Of a stretch of 35,728 bases of DNA, positions 1 through 7,791 are shown one piece after another. Source of the stretch: Nitrospinota bacterium (GTDB taxonomy: Bacteria > 2-12-FULL-45-22 > JACOWJ01); the NCBI GenBank assembly GCA_016176845.1, contig JACOWJ010000050.1:1-35728 (forward strand), given 5' to 3'. Position numbers and translations under genes: made by a program. Every line of letters starts with the position of its first letter. The stretch's first letter is position 1. The notes beneath the pieces were generated by a model. It did not search any database. It saw only the letters and a list, made by a program, of their open reading frames with translations, and was not told the origin of the DNA.

Positions 1-1
1 C

Positions 2-277
2 GATCCCCCGATCCTGATCCTGGACGATCCCTTCTCCCAGGTGGACCTCCTGACCGAGGAGCGGATCCTGGAGGGGCTGCTGCCATGGCTCGAGGGGAAA
101 ACCTGTCTCCTCATCTCCAGCCGCGTCAACTCCTTGCGGGGGATGGATCGGGTGGCGGTCCTGGTGGAGGGGAGAATCGTCGAGGAGGGCCGTCCCGCAG
201 AGCTCCTCCGTCGGGGAGGGGTCTACGCGGGGATCTACCGCCGGCAACAGCTGCAGCGGGAGCTCGAGGGGCTTTAA
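2..277 (+). CDS. ABC exporter subunit, C-terminal end of ATPase domain (5' partial, degenerate site)
   Basis: The reading frame is open from the window edge, so only the last ~91 residues are seen. They hold the Walker B strand ILILDD, the D-loop FSQVD and the H-loop region LLISSRVNSL, followed by the usual C-terminal ...VLVEGRIVEEGRPAELL helix region of a type I (MsbA/LmrA-like) exporter half-transporter. The residue after the Walker B Asp is Asp where the catalytic Glu is expected, and the H-loop position reads Ser instead of His. This pattern is known from the degenerate-site subunit of heterodimeric exporters such as TM287/288 and LmrCD. The next gene downstream is a second half-transporter, now broken, which fits a former heterodimer. 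The substrate cannot be told from this fragment. Confidence 0.85.
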   Translation, partial: DPPILILDDPFSQVDLLTEERILEGLLPWLEGKTCLLISSRVNSLRGMDRVAVLVEGRIVEEGRPAELLRRGGVYAGIYRRQQLQRELEGL

Positions 278-1063
278 ACAGCGATGACCTGATCCTCTAA
301 GTACCGTTCGACGATATACCAGACTTTTCACACACTCTCTGAGAGGAGGTGCGGAAACTGATGGAGACTCCAGAGGCCGAGCGCCCCCGGATCGGGTCCG
401 GGGCGAGCTCTGGTAAGCTCTACGACCGGAGGCTGCTGCGGCAGCTGTGGCAATACGCCCGCCCCGAGCGGTGGGCGCTCTTCGCTGGCGTCCTCCTGCT
501 ACCGACGGTGGCCACCCTCCACCTCCTGCAGCCCTACCTCTACAAGGTCGCCATCGACGGCCACATCCTGAAAGGGGATTTTCAGGGCCTGCGGGGAGTG
601 ATCGCGCTCTTCGTGCTCTTGCTGGCTTTAGAATTCCTGGCCCGCTATCTCCAGGCCTACCTGGTGCAGGCGGCCGGTCAGAGGATCACCCATCGTCTGC
701 GGGTCACCCTCTTTGCGCACCTCCAGGGGCTCTCCTTGCCGATCCTGTCCCGCCACCCCTCGGGAGCCCTGATGACCCGGGTCATCGGGGATACAGAAGC
801 GGTCAGCCATCTCTTCGTGGCCGGGATCATAGGGCTTTTGGGGGACCTCATCCTTCTGTCCCAGATCGTCGGGATCATGTCCCTGATGAACTGGAAGCTC
901 ACCCTGCTCACCTTCTCGGCGGTCCCCCCCTTGTTCTTTCTGCTGGCCTTCCTCCGGAGGAAGATCCGGGAGCACTCCCGAAAGGTACGGACCCTGGTGG
1001 CTGCGCTCAGCGCCTACCTGCAGGAGAGCCTGGCCGGGATGCCCACCATCCAGCTCTTCCTAA

Positions 1064-1238
1064 GGAGGCTCGCCAAAATAATTTGGCCATTTCTCTGGTC
1101 AACGGCGAGTGGAATTACATCACCCAGCCGAGGCCGTAAACGGATAATTTATTTTGGCCCGTAAACGGATAATTTATTTTGGCTAGATTCCATACCACGT
1201 TGACTGGGAAAATGACCATGTTATTTTGGCGAGCCTCC
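1064..1238. mobile_element. 175-bp MITE-like insertion with 18-bp perfect terminal inverted repeats
   Basis: The left end 1064-1081 (GGAGGCTCGCCAAAATAA) and right end 1221-1238 are perfect reverse complements. TAA flanks both sides (1061-1063 and 1239-1241), consistent with a 3-bp target duplication. Deleting the element plus one TAA restores the ABC transporter reading frame across the site, which shows directly that this is an insertion. There is no transposase gene inside, so it would need to be mobilised in trans. The terminal decamer TTATTTTGGC recurs twice more, in direct orientation, near the right end. Such multiple terminal repeats recall IS21-type ends, but the family was not identified. 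Confidence 0.85.
1134..1183 (+). repeat. Two tandem 25-bp units inside the inserted element
   Basis: Positions 1134-1158 and 1159-1183 are identical 25-mers that begin CCGTAAACGG and end TTATTTTGGC. The end matches the inner half of the element's right terminal repeat (1221-1230). They could be transposase-binding sites; that is inference. Confidence 0.85.
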
Positions 1239-1570
1239 TAAGGGAGCGGCGGAACCTGGAGGGGCTGCGGGCGCTGGACCAAAAGCTCCTGGGGGCCCAG
1301 CGGGGGGGCGGCCCGGTATGACTCAGCCCTCTATGTGGTGGTCGAGGCCCTGGGCTACACCGCCCTGGCCTCGCTGCTCTGGTACGGGGGGGTGAAGGTG
1401 GTGTCCGGGGAGTTCTCGGTGGGGGGGCTGGTGGCCTTCTTCAGCTATATCCGCCGGTTCTTCCAGCCGCTCACCGAGCTCAGCGGCCGCTACAGCCTGA
1501 CCCAGTCCGCTATGACCTCCCTGGAGAGGGTTTTTGAGCTGATCGAGGCCCCCCGGGGGAACGGGGCGGA

Positions 1571-1683
1571 GAAGCGGGGGGGCAGGGGGGCAGAGGAGCA
1601 GAGGACCAGAGGAGCAGCGGGGTGTAAGAGCAAACGGGATTTCTCCCCAGCACCCTTGCTCCCCAGCTCCCCTGCTCAGCAGT
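1571..1683. repeat. Low-complexity purine/pyrimidine inverted repeat inside ABC pseudogene
   Basis: A G-rich stretch with repeated GGAGCAG units is followed by a C-rich stretch with CCCCTGCTC and CCCCAGC units, so the two halves are roughly complementary. It lies exactly in the linker between membrane and ATPase domains and separates two reading frames of the pseudogene. It resembles the hairpin modules seen between other genes here, but is imperfect. Confidence 0.4.
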
Positions 1684-1903
1684 GGGGCGGTGGAGCTCCG
1701 GGACGTTTGGTTCGCCTACCGGCTCTCCACCCTGCGGGAGATCGACCGGATCCTTGTCCTGCACAGGGGGCAGGTGCGGGGGATGGGGACGTATGAGGAG
1801 CTGCTGTGGCAGAGCAGTACGCCGCCATCCAGAGGTGATGGCTCTTCGCCACAAATGACATCCTGGACCTCTCCCAGGTGGAGGCGGGTGAGACAGATCG
1901 AGT

Positions 1904-2036
1904 TCAGCGGCCTGGAAGACCTTTCCCTTCCAAGGCCTCCCTCAGGTAGAGGGCGGAGAACCTCCCCCCCCTGTAAAGCCCGCAGGAAGTCCTGGTAGGT
2001 GGTGATTTTCTCCTCGAAACGGGTCAGATCGCATAG
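1904..2036 (-). pseudogene. Remnant of an unidentified minus-strand gene
   Basis: The minus strand encodes DLTRFEEKITTYQDFLRAL and then, after a one-base shift in a run of eight C (1964-1971 on the plus strand), RFSALYLREALEGKGLPGR and a stop at 1904-1906. The two pieces read like continuous protein sequence, which suggests the 3' end of a decayed gene. Its start side runs into the repeat beginning at 2031. I do not recognise the family. The rest of 1839-2152 holds only repeat sequence. Confidence 0.35.
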
Positions 2037-2153
2037 GAATTTCCATTTTTTCAGATTCCTCGGTTCCCTTCGCTTCGCTCAGGGCTTGGGCTCACATCGC
2101 TCCTTCGGAATGACAGATTATGCGGCTGACATTCCGAGCGAAGCGAGGAATCT
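2031..2153. repeat. Edge motif plus dispersed AGATTCCTCG hairpin
   Basis: The edge motif GCATAGGAATTTCCATTTTT (2031-2050) is followed by an inverted repeat whose arms begin at 2053 (AGATTCCTCG) and end at 2153 (GAGCGAAGCGAGGAATCT). The arms are imperfectly paired, with inner copies of CTTCGCTC/GAGCGAAG. The right arm ends within the stop codon of the minus-strand acyl-CoA dehydrogenase. The hairpin type resembles the dispersed CATTCCGAGCGAAGCGAGGAATC repeats known from many environmental genomes. Confidence 0.75.
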
Positions 2154-3325
2154 CAGTTCGTTTGCCGCAGCCTGCTGCCCCCCTTCAGCAGGCTGCGGGC
2201 CACCACGATGCGCTGGATCTGGTTGGTGCCGTCGTAAATCTGGGTGAGCTTGGCATCACGCATCATCCGCTCGACGGGGTAGTCCTTCATGTAGCCGTAA
2301 CCCCCCAGGATCTGTACGGCATCGGTGGTGACCTTCATGGCCACGTCGGAGGCGTAGTACTTGGCCATGGCCGAGTATTTGCTCACCTCCTTTTCCCCCC
2401 GATCTATGCGCGCCATGGTGTTGTAAACGAGGCCCCGGGCGGCTTCGATCTCGGTGGCCATGTCGGCCAACATGAATTGGATGGCCTGGAGCTCGGCGAT
2501 GGGCCGGCCGAACTGGACCCGTTCCTGGGCATAGGCCAGGGCGCAGTCCAGGGCTCCCTGGGCCAATCCCAGGGCCTTGGCCCCTACGATGGCCCGGGCC
2601 GTGTCGAAGAACTTCATCACCACCTTAAACCCTTCTCCCTCCTGCCCCAAGCGGTTTTCGGCGGGGACCGGGACCTCCTCCAGGATCAGCTCCACGTTGG
2701 GGATGCCCCGCAGGCCCATCTTATTCTCGTGCTTGCCGATGGAGAAGCCTGGTGTCCCTTTCGTCTCCAGGAAGAAGGCGGTGATGCCATTGACCCCTTT
2801 GGTGGGGTCGGTCTTGGCGAAGATGGTGATGAAGTCGGCCACATCTCCCATGGTGCAGAAGCACTTGCGGCCGTTGAGGATGTAATGGTCCCCCTCGCGG
2901 CGGGCCCGGGCCTGGAGGGAGGCGGCGTCGGAACCCGCGCCGGGCTCGGTCAGGGCGATGGCCGAGAGTTTTTCCCCGGTGGACAGCTGGGGAAAGTAAC
3001 GAGTTTTTTGCTCGGGGGTGCCCACCTTCTTGAGGAGCTGGACACTGGTCAGGGGGGTGGAGGCAAAGATGCTGGCCGCCGCCAGGGAATGGCGAGCCAG
3101 CTCTTCGGTGATCAGGCAGAGGGTGGTGACGCTCTCGATGCCCCCGCCCCCATACTCGGCTGGAACCATCATCTGCAGGAGCCCCTGCTGCCTGAAGAGA
3201 TCCACCCAATCCCAGGGGAACTGGTCGGTGGCATCGACCTCGGCGGCCCGGGGGGCGATCTTCTCCTGGGCCAGCCTCCGCACGGTCTGGAGCAGCAGGC
3301 GTTGCTCGTCGGTCAAATCAATCAT
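2153..3325 (-). CDS. Acyl-CoA dehydrogenase with Asp at the usual catalytic Glu position
   Basis: A full-length (390 aa) FAD-dependent acyl-CoA dehydrogenase. It has the N-terminal helical domain (LTDEQRLLLQTVRRLAQEKI), the flavin/substrate motif ALTEPGAGSDAASLQ, and the C-terminal domain with QFGRPIAELQAIQF and QILGGYGYMKDYPVERMMRD. The family oxidises acyl-CoA thioesters to enoyl-CoA and passes electrons to electron-transfer flavoprotein. The usual catalytic base sits in IYEGTNQIQR; here it reads IYDGTNQIQR, with Asp365. The start ATG at 3325 is preceded by AAGGAAA. It is the last of three minus-strand genes, 76 bp after the hydrolase gene. Its stop codon is shared with a dispersed hairpin repeat. 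Substrate unknown. Confidence 0.93.
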   Translation of the reverse strand: MIDLTDEQRLLLQTVRRLAQEKIAPRAAEVDATDQFPWDWVDLFRQQGLLQMMVPAEYGGGGIESVTTLCLITEELARHSLAAASIFASTPLTSVQLLKKVGTPEQKTRYFPQLSTGEKLSAIALTEPGAGSDAASLQARARREGDHYILNGRKCFCTMGDVADFITIFAKTDPTKGVNGITAFFLETKGTPGFSIGKHENKMGLRGIPNVELILEEVPVPAENRLGQEGEGFKVVMKFFDTARAIVGAKALGLAQGALDCALAYAQERVQFGRPIAELQAIQFMLADMATEIEAARGLVYNTMARIDRGEKEVSKYSAMAKYYASDVAMKVTTDAVQILGGYGYMKDYPVERMMRDAKLTQIYDGTNQIQRIVVARSLLKGGSRLRQTN

Positions 3326-3401
3326 CGGCGCATTTCCTTAATTGAATCGTATCGAAAATTTCATTCTCGGGGGCGGTCAACCCTGCTTGGCCATGGTGGT
3401 T

Positions 3402-4301
3402 TCAGGGATTTCGGGACAGGAACCCCTTGATGATCCCCACCACCTCCTCGGGAGCGTCCTCCTGGATGAAATGGCCGGCCCGCGGCACCATATGCAGCTC
3501 GCTTTGGGGGTAGATCTTCTTCCAGATATCGTAAGCGGGAAGCAGCAGGTCCTCCTCCCCCCATACCAGCAGCGTGGGGACTTTAAGCCGGTCGAGGCGT
3601 TCCTCGATCTTCTTGATCGTCCCGAAGGAGACATCCTCTCGAGTGAGGGGCACATCCTGGATTACTGTGGTGGCCACCCGGGAGAGGTAATCGGGGAAGG
3701 GGGCCCGGAAGCCCCGCATCATCTCGGGCGTGAGCCGCTCCTTGCGCTTGATCTCGGTGAAGAGGAAGCCCTCGATGAAGAGGTTGTAGCCCATCAAGAG
3801 GGCATCGCCCAGGTAGGGCTCACGACACAGCTGGAAGAACGAGGGAAGCACGACCCCCTCGGGCCACTCGAAGGCCCACGTGCTCATGATCACCAGCCGC
3901 TTGATCCGCTCGGGGTGCTCCACCGCATACCCCAGGCCGATGGGACCGCCCCAGTCCTGCATGACCAGCGTGATGTCGTGAAGGTCTAAGGTATCCATGA
4001 AGCGAGTGAAGTATTGGATGCGATTCTCCAGCCGGTAAAGGGCGCGGTCGAAGGGCTTATCGGAGCGCCCCCAGCCTACGTAGTCCGGGGCGATGGCCCG
4101 GAAGCCCGCATCGACCAGGGGCGGGATGAACTTGCGATAGAGGAAAGACCAGGTGGGGTTGCCGTGCAGCAACACGATGGGCTCGGCGTTGGGCTTGCCC
4201 GCCGGGGCCTCATCGACGTAATGCATCCGATGGCCATAAACCTTGGTGTAGTTGGGCCGGAAGGGATATTCCCCGCCGAAGGTATCGTTCTGAATGTCCA
4301 T
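3402..4301 (-). CDS. Haloalkane dehalogenase-like alpha/beta hydrolase
   Basis: A 299-residue alpha/beta hydrolase. HGNPTW at 46-51 supplies the oxyanion-hole region and the Asn that in haloalkane dehalogenases helps bind halide. The nucleophile elbow VMQDWGG puts Asp116 at the nucleophile position, followed by Trp117, the second halide-binding residue of the family. Asp251 (WGEEDLLL) and His277 (AGHFIQED) are likely partners. Asp rather than Ser as nucleophile separates this from esterases. Haloalkane dehalogenases hydrolyse carbon-halogen bonds to alcohols, but many relatives are annotated without a tested substrate, so the reaction is inferred. No signal peptide is visible, so it is probably cytoplasmic. 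It lies between the Mo enzyme and the acyl-CoA dehydrogenase on the same strand. Confidence 0.85.
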   Translation of the reverse strand: MDIQNDTFGGEYPFRPNYTKVYGHRMHYVDEAPAGKPNAEPIVLLHGNPTWSFLYRKFIPPLVDAGFRAIAPDYVGWGRSDKPFDRALYRLENRIQYFTRFMDTLDLHDITLVMQDWGGPIGLGYAVEHPERIKRLVIMSTWAFEWPEGVVLPSFFQLCREPYLGDALLMGYNLFIEGFLFTEIKRKERLTPEMMRGFRAPFPDYLSRVATTVIQDVPLTREDVSFGTIKKIEERLDRLKVPTLLVWGEEDLLLPAYDIWKKIYPQSELHMVPRAGHFIQEDAPEEVVGIIKGFLSRNP

Positions 4302-4356
4302 CTCCTCCTCCTTCGATCTTCGGTTACCGTTTACCGTTCGAGACTTGTCCTAAATC

Positions 4357-4523
4357 GTGCCTGAACGAAAACCTATCTAGGGATTTATTGGTTTGCCCTT
4401 TGACCCTTCGACTGGGCTCAGGACAGGCCCTTCGACAAGCTCAGGTTGACCGGTCATGGTGAGCTTGTCGAACCATGAACGATTTTTGTAGGTACCTAAA
4501 AATCGGGGTTTTCGTTTAGGCAC
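4357..4523. mobile_element. 167-bp inverted-repeat element with 17-bp ends
   Basis: The left end 4357-4373 (GTGCCTGAACGAAAACC) and right end 4507-4523 are reverse complements with one mismatch. No coding sequence lies inside. The centre holds a second inverted repeat built on CTTCGACAAGCTCAGG and GAGCTTGTCGAACC (about 4431-4474), a dispersed repeat type common in environmental genomes. A target duplication is not clear; the flanks read CTAAATC and TAAACC. The element fills most of the 303-bp gap between the hydrolase gene and the Mo enzyme gene. Confidence 0.65.
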
Positions 4524-4604
4524 TAAACCATATCATGCTCCCCTTCTGAGGGCAATCCGGGCAGGCTGGGCGGAGTCCCCTGTGCTTCCAACCCCCCGCG
4601 ATCC

Positions 4605-7517
4605 CTACAGCTTGACCACCTCGACCCGGGTATCCCGGTCGCTCTGGCCGGGGCTGAGCTGGCCGAAGTAGGGCCGCAGGTGGAAATAGCCGCCCGCCAG
4701 CTCGGTGGGCTTGATCGGGCTGGGGATCAGGTTCTGGAAGAGCTTGCCGTCCTTGAACATGTACCGCTCCCAGGCATGGTAAATGATCACCTGACCGGGA
4801 CGAACGCCGGGCGACACCTTGGCCATGATCTGGAAGGCGTCGAGGTCGTTCTTCACCTGGACGATTTCCCCGTCCTGGATAGACCGCTTTTGGGCATCGG
4901 CCACGCTCATGTACATGATGGGGCCGCCCCGCTGCAGCCGCAGCATGTATTTGTCGTCCCGCCACATGGAGTGGACGCTCCATCGGGTGTGGCCCCCGGT
5001 CATGACCAGGGGATAGCTCCCGCCGCTCTTGGGCGGCTCCTTGTGGGTGGGAAGCTCCTCGCCCAGCTCCAGGTAAAAGTCCTGGTCGATGTAGAACTGC
5101 ATCCTTCGGGTGAGCGTGGGCCAGGGGATCTTCTTGGCGGTGTGCCAGGTGTAGGGAACGATCGGCTCATCGGGCCGGATGTCGGTGGCGTTGCCGATGC
5201 TGAAGAAACTCTTTCCCAGATTGTCCCAACGGGCCCATCCCTTCCGTTTGAGCGTCTTCCAGTCGGTATGGATGCACTCGGAGAGCTTTAACGACTCCTC
5301 GCAGACCTTCTCGTCATCCTTGTCATGGTAATAGCGGCCGAAGGTCTGGTCGTCGTAGACCCGGTCCAACCGGCGCGTCTGGCCCGTCCCGTCCTTGAAG
5401 GTCGTGATGCCCTTCTGTTTGGCCCGCTCCTGGAGCTTTTTGGCCAGCAGGCAGTGGATCTCCCATTCGGTCTTCGACTCGTACAGGGGCGGGACGGCCG
5501 CGTTGGTCACCTGGAAGAAGGGCTGGAGGGGTCCGACCCAGCCGGCCCAGTCGGTCTTCTCATAGTAGCCCGCCGCCGGCAGGACGAAGTCGGACTGGAG
5601 GGCCGTCGAGCTCATGCGGAAGTCAAGCGTCACCACCAGCTTGAGCTTGGGCCAGAGCGTCCGCAGCAGGCCGGTGTATCCCCGCACCCGCCGGAGGACG
5701 TTCCCCCCGCACTCGAAAAAGATCCGGGGCTCCTTGCTAGGGTCGGGGACCACGAACTGCCAGCCCTTCTTTAAGGACTCCTGGACGTACTCCTCCACGT
5801 CCCGCTTCAGGGTCTTGTCCCACTCGCGAGAGCGGCCCGAGAGCTCTCGCAGGCCCCCATGGATGTACCAGAAGAGCGTGGAGGAGACGATCAGCTTCTG
5901 CTCGTGGAGTTGCCGGACAAACTCGTAGGAGATCATCTCTTCGGTGTAGCCGGCCTTCTTGAGCTTCTGGTAGACGGGCGCGAAGGATTTTTGGAAGGCC
6001 TGCATGGCCTGTCGAGGGGGCAGACCGGGGGCATAACCCAGGCGGAAGTTGGTATCGTCCATCAGCATGGGAAAGGCGTTGTAGCCGCTCCCCTTCTTGC
6101 CGAAGTGGCCGCACAGGGCAAACAGGAGGATCTGGGAGCGCTGGATCAGGTCGCCATGGTAAAACTTGGAGCTGTTGGAGGTGGAAAGATTGGTCACGGC
6201 CCGGGCCCGGGCGATCTCTCGCGCCAGAGCTTCGATGACGCCGGGATGAATCCCCGTGATCTGGGAGGCCCTCGAGGGAGCGTACTCCTCCAGCCGTTCT
6301 TTGAGGAGATCGAAGACCGGCCGGACCCGGACCTTTCCCTGGAGCGTCTGGACCTCGAAGCTCCCTTCCAGGGCGGGATCCAGGCCTCCCAGTTTCAGCG
6401 TGGCCCGGGGGACGGGTCGGACCCGGCGGCTCTTCTGGTCGAAGAGGTAGAGGACGTCCTCCCTCCCGCCCTTTTTGAGATCCTTCTCCTGCAGGAACCG
6501 GCGGGTATCCTCGCGGATCAGGAGGGGCAGGTCGGTCTGCTCCTGGATGAAGGCCTTATTATATAGCCCCTCCTTGATCACCACGTGGGCCATGGAGAGG
6601 GCCAGGGCGGCATCGGTCCCCACGTTGATGGGGATCCACTGATCGCAATGGAGGACGCTGGGGTTGTAATCGGGGCTGATGCCCACCACCCGGGTGCCGT
6701 TGTAGCGGGCCTCCCAGAGGAAATGGGCGTAAGGGATGCCGGTGTAGTGGGGGTTTCCTCCCCACAGGAGGAAGAGGTCGGAGTAGAACCAGTTGTCGGC
6801 CGAGCAGCAGCCGATCATGCTCCCGCTGGTTACTGCCCAGCCCTGGTGGTCGTCGCCGATCTCCAGGTTGCAGTCGAGGATGGGGATCCCCAACAGGGTG
6901 CAGAAACGGAACAGCCCCATCCCCTGCGGGCCCAGGCTCAGGTTGGTCCCTACGTCGTAGACGATGGTGTCCGGCCCCTCTTGGGTGATCACCTCGATCA
7001 TCCGGTCGGCGATCTCAGTCAGGGCCTCGTCCCAGGAGACCCGCCTCCATTTACCTTCTCCACGTTTGCCCACCCGTTTGAGCGGGTAGCGGACCCGGGA
7101 GGGATCATACATCCGCTCGCTGTAGCAGGCCCCTTTGTTGCACCCCCGGGGGTTGAAGTCGGGCAGCTCGGGGCGCGTCTGGGGGTAGTCGGCCGACTGT
7201 TCCTCCCGGAAGACGATCCCCCCTTTGACGTAAGCGTCCCAGGAGCAATGGGCCTGGTACCAGCAGTTGCGGGGGTGGGTCACCTTGACCACCCGGTCCC
7301 AGCTCCATTTCTGGCGGTAGAGGTCCTCCCAGCTTCGGTAGGGATAGGCCGGGGCCGCCTTGAGGGACGCGGCGGAGGCCTCGCTACCTTTGAACTGCAG
7401 GAGGCCCAAAGAAAGCGACAGGACCCCCAGGCCCGTCCCCCGAATGAATTCTCGCCGGTTGAAGCCCTCCGCCTGCTCGTCGTCCCACCGAACCTTTCCT
7501 TTGTCCCTCTCTTCCAT
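4605..7517 (-). CDS. Tat-exported molybdopterin oxidoreductase, class II DMSO reductase family catalytic subunit
   Basis: The 970-residue protein starts with a twin-arginine signal (NRREFIRG at 20-27, then a hydrophobic stretch), so it should fold in the cytoplasm and be exported to the periplasm. An iron-sulfur binding region follows: His81, Cys85, Cys91, Cys126, in the order THPRNC...CSWDAYVKGG...NPRGC. His as first ligand and the RVRYPLKRVGKRG stretch are typical of the class II branch (nitrate, selenate, chlorate and perchlorate reductases, dimethylsulfide, ethylbenzene and steroid C25 dehydrogenases). Further family motifs are LLWGGNPHYTGIPYAHF and DAALALSMAHVV. A Mo-bisMGD cofactor is expected; I could not place the Mo-ligating Asp with confidence. 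The ATG at 7517 follows AGGAGG. No iron-sulfur beta subunit, heme gamma subunit or chaperone gene is adjacent, which is unusual. The substrate is unknown. Confidence 0.88.
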   Translation of the reverse strand: MEERDKGKVRWDDEQAEGFNRREFIRGTGLGVLSLSLGLLQFKGSEASAASLKAAPAYPYRSWEDLYRQKWSWDRVVKVTHPRNCWYQAHCSWDAYVKGGIVFREEQSADYPQTRPELPDFNPRGCNKGACYSERMYDPSRVRYPLKRVGKRGEGKWRRVSWDEALTEIADRMIEVITQEGPDTIVYDVGTNLSLGPQGMGLFRFCTLLGIPILDCNLEIGDDHQGWAVTSGSMIGCCSADNWFYSDLFLLWGGNPHYTGIPYAHFLWEARYNGTRVVGISPDYNPSVLHCDQWIPINVGTDAALALSMAHVVIKEGLYNKAFIQEQTDLPLLIREDTRRFLQEKDLKKGGREDVLYLFDQKSRRVRPVPRATLKLGGLDPALEGSFEVQTLQGKVRVRPVFDLLKERLEEYAPSRASQITGIHPGVIEALAREIARARAVTNLSTSNSSKFYHGDLIQRSQILLFALCGHFGKKGSGYNAFPMLMDDTNFRLGYAPGLPPRQAMQAFQKSFAPVYQKLKKAGYTEEMISYEFVRQLHEQKLIVSSTLFWYIHGGLRELSGRSREWDKTLKRDVEEYVQESLKKGWQFVVPDPSKEPRIFFECGGNVLRRVRGYTGLLRTLWPKLKLVVTLDFRMSSTALQSDFVLPAAGYYEKTDWAGWVGPLQPFFQVTNAAVPPLYESKTEWEIHCLLAKKLQERAKQKGITTFKDGTGQTRRLDRVYDDQTFGRYYHDKDDEKVCEESLKLSECIHTDWKTLKRKGWARWDNLGKSFFSIGNATDIRPDEPIVPYTWHTAKKIPWPTLTRRMQFYIDQDFYLELGEELPTHKEPPKSGGSYPLVMTGGHTRWSVHSMWRDDKYMLRLQRGGPIMYMSVADAQKRSIQDGEIVQVKNDLDAFQIMAKVSPGVRPGQVIIYHAWERYMFKDGKLFQNLIPSPIKPTELAGGYFHLRPYFGQLSPGQSDRDTRVEVVKL

Positions 7518-7786
7518 GGTTGGGTCCTCCTGAAAAACAAATCCGAAAACCTGCCGGAGATCTCCGGGAAAGTTCCGCCCCCTTCATCCTATCCGGGCCT
7601 TCTTCATCCGGGCCGCGGTCCCCTTCCCCGGTCAGTGGCAGCTCGCCCAAGTGGGGTATTTAAAGAAAACCAAGAGGCAGAGATGTCTTGGGCGATCAGG
7701 TGGAAGCCGTGGCAGCGCACGCCTCCACTCTACCAAATTGGCTGTCGAGAAATCAAGAAGATTATCGGGGGGGAAAACCGGGGTGT
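7518..7786. other. Divergent intergenic region, no gene seen
   Basis: This stretch lies between the minus-strand Mo enzyme and the plus-strand gene at 8020. It holds the SD of the Mo enzyme (AGGAGG on the minus strand) and a 14-bp perfect palindrome CCGGAGATCTCCGG at 7554-7567. The sequence AATCCGAAAACCT (7540-7552) resembles one end of the 78-bp palindromic family and may be a decayed copy. No convincing reading frame was found. Confidence 0.5.
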
Positions 7787-7791
7787 TTTAA

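Larger units (their letters stand above)
361..1838 (+). pseudogene. ABC exporter half-transporter, multiply disrupted
   Basis: Residues from the ATG at 361 (SD GAGAGGAGG at 341-349; the in-frame GTG at 349 overlaps it) form an intact start of an ABC exporter transmembrane domain up to ...TIQLFLR. There a 175-bp inverted-repeat element interrupts the gene. Removing the element and one TAA copy restores LFLRERRNLEGLRALDQKLL. A run of seven G at 1302-1308 then shifts the frame by one; the membrane domain resumes at about 1311 and runs to ...TSLERVFELIEAPRG. A low-complexity stretch follows. The ATPase domain reads VELRDVWFAY (A-loop strand) and then jumps straight to RLSTLREIDRILVLHRGQV, the segment after the H-loop. 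Walker A, Q-loop, signature and Walker B are all missing. A last frameshift near 1811 leads to ...EQYAAIQR and a stop at 1836-1838. The gene cannot make a working ATPase. Confidence 0.85.

Noticed and set aside
2120-3430. 436-aa open frame on the plus strand
   Set aside because: It is a shadow of the minus-strand acyl-CoA dehydrogenase, which has full family motifs.
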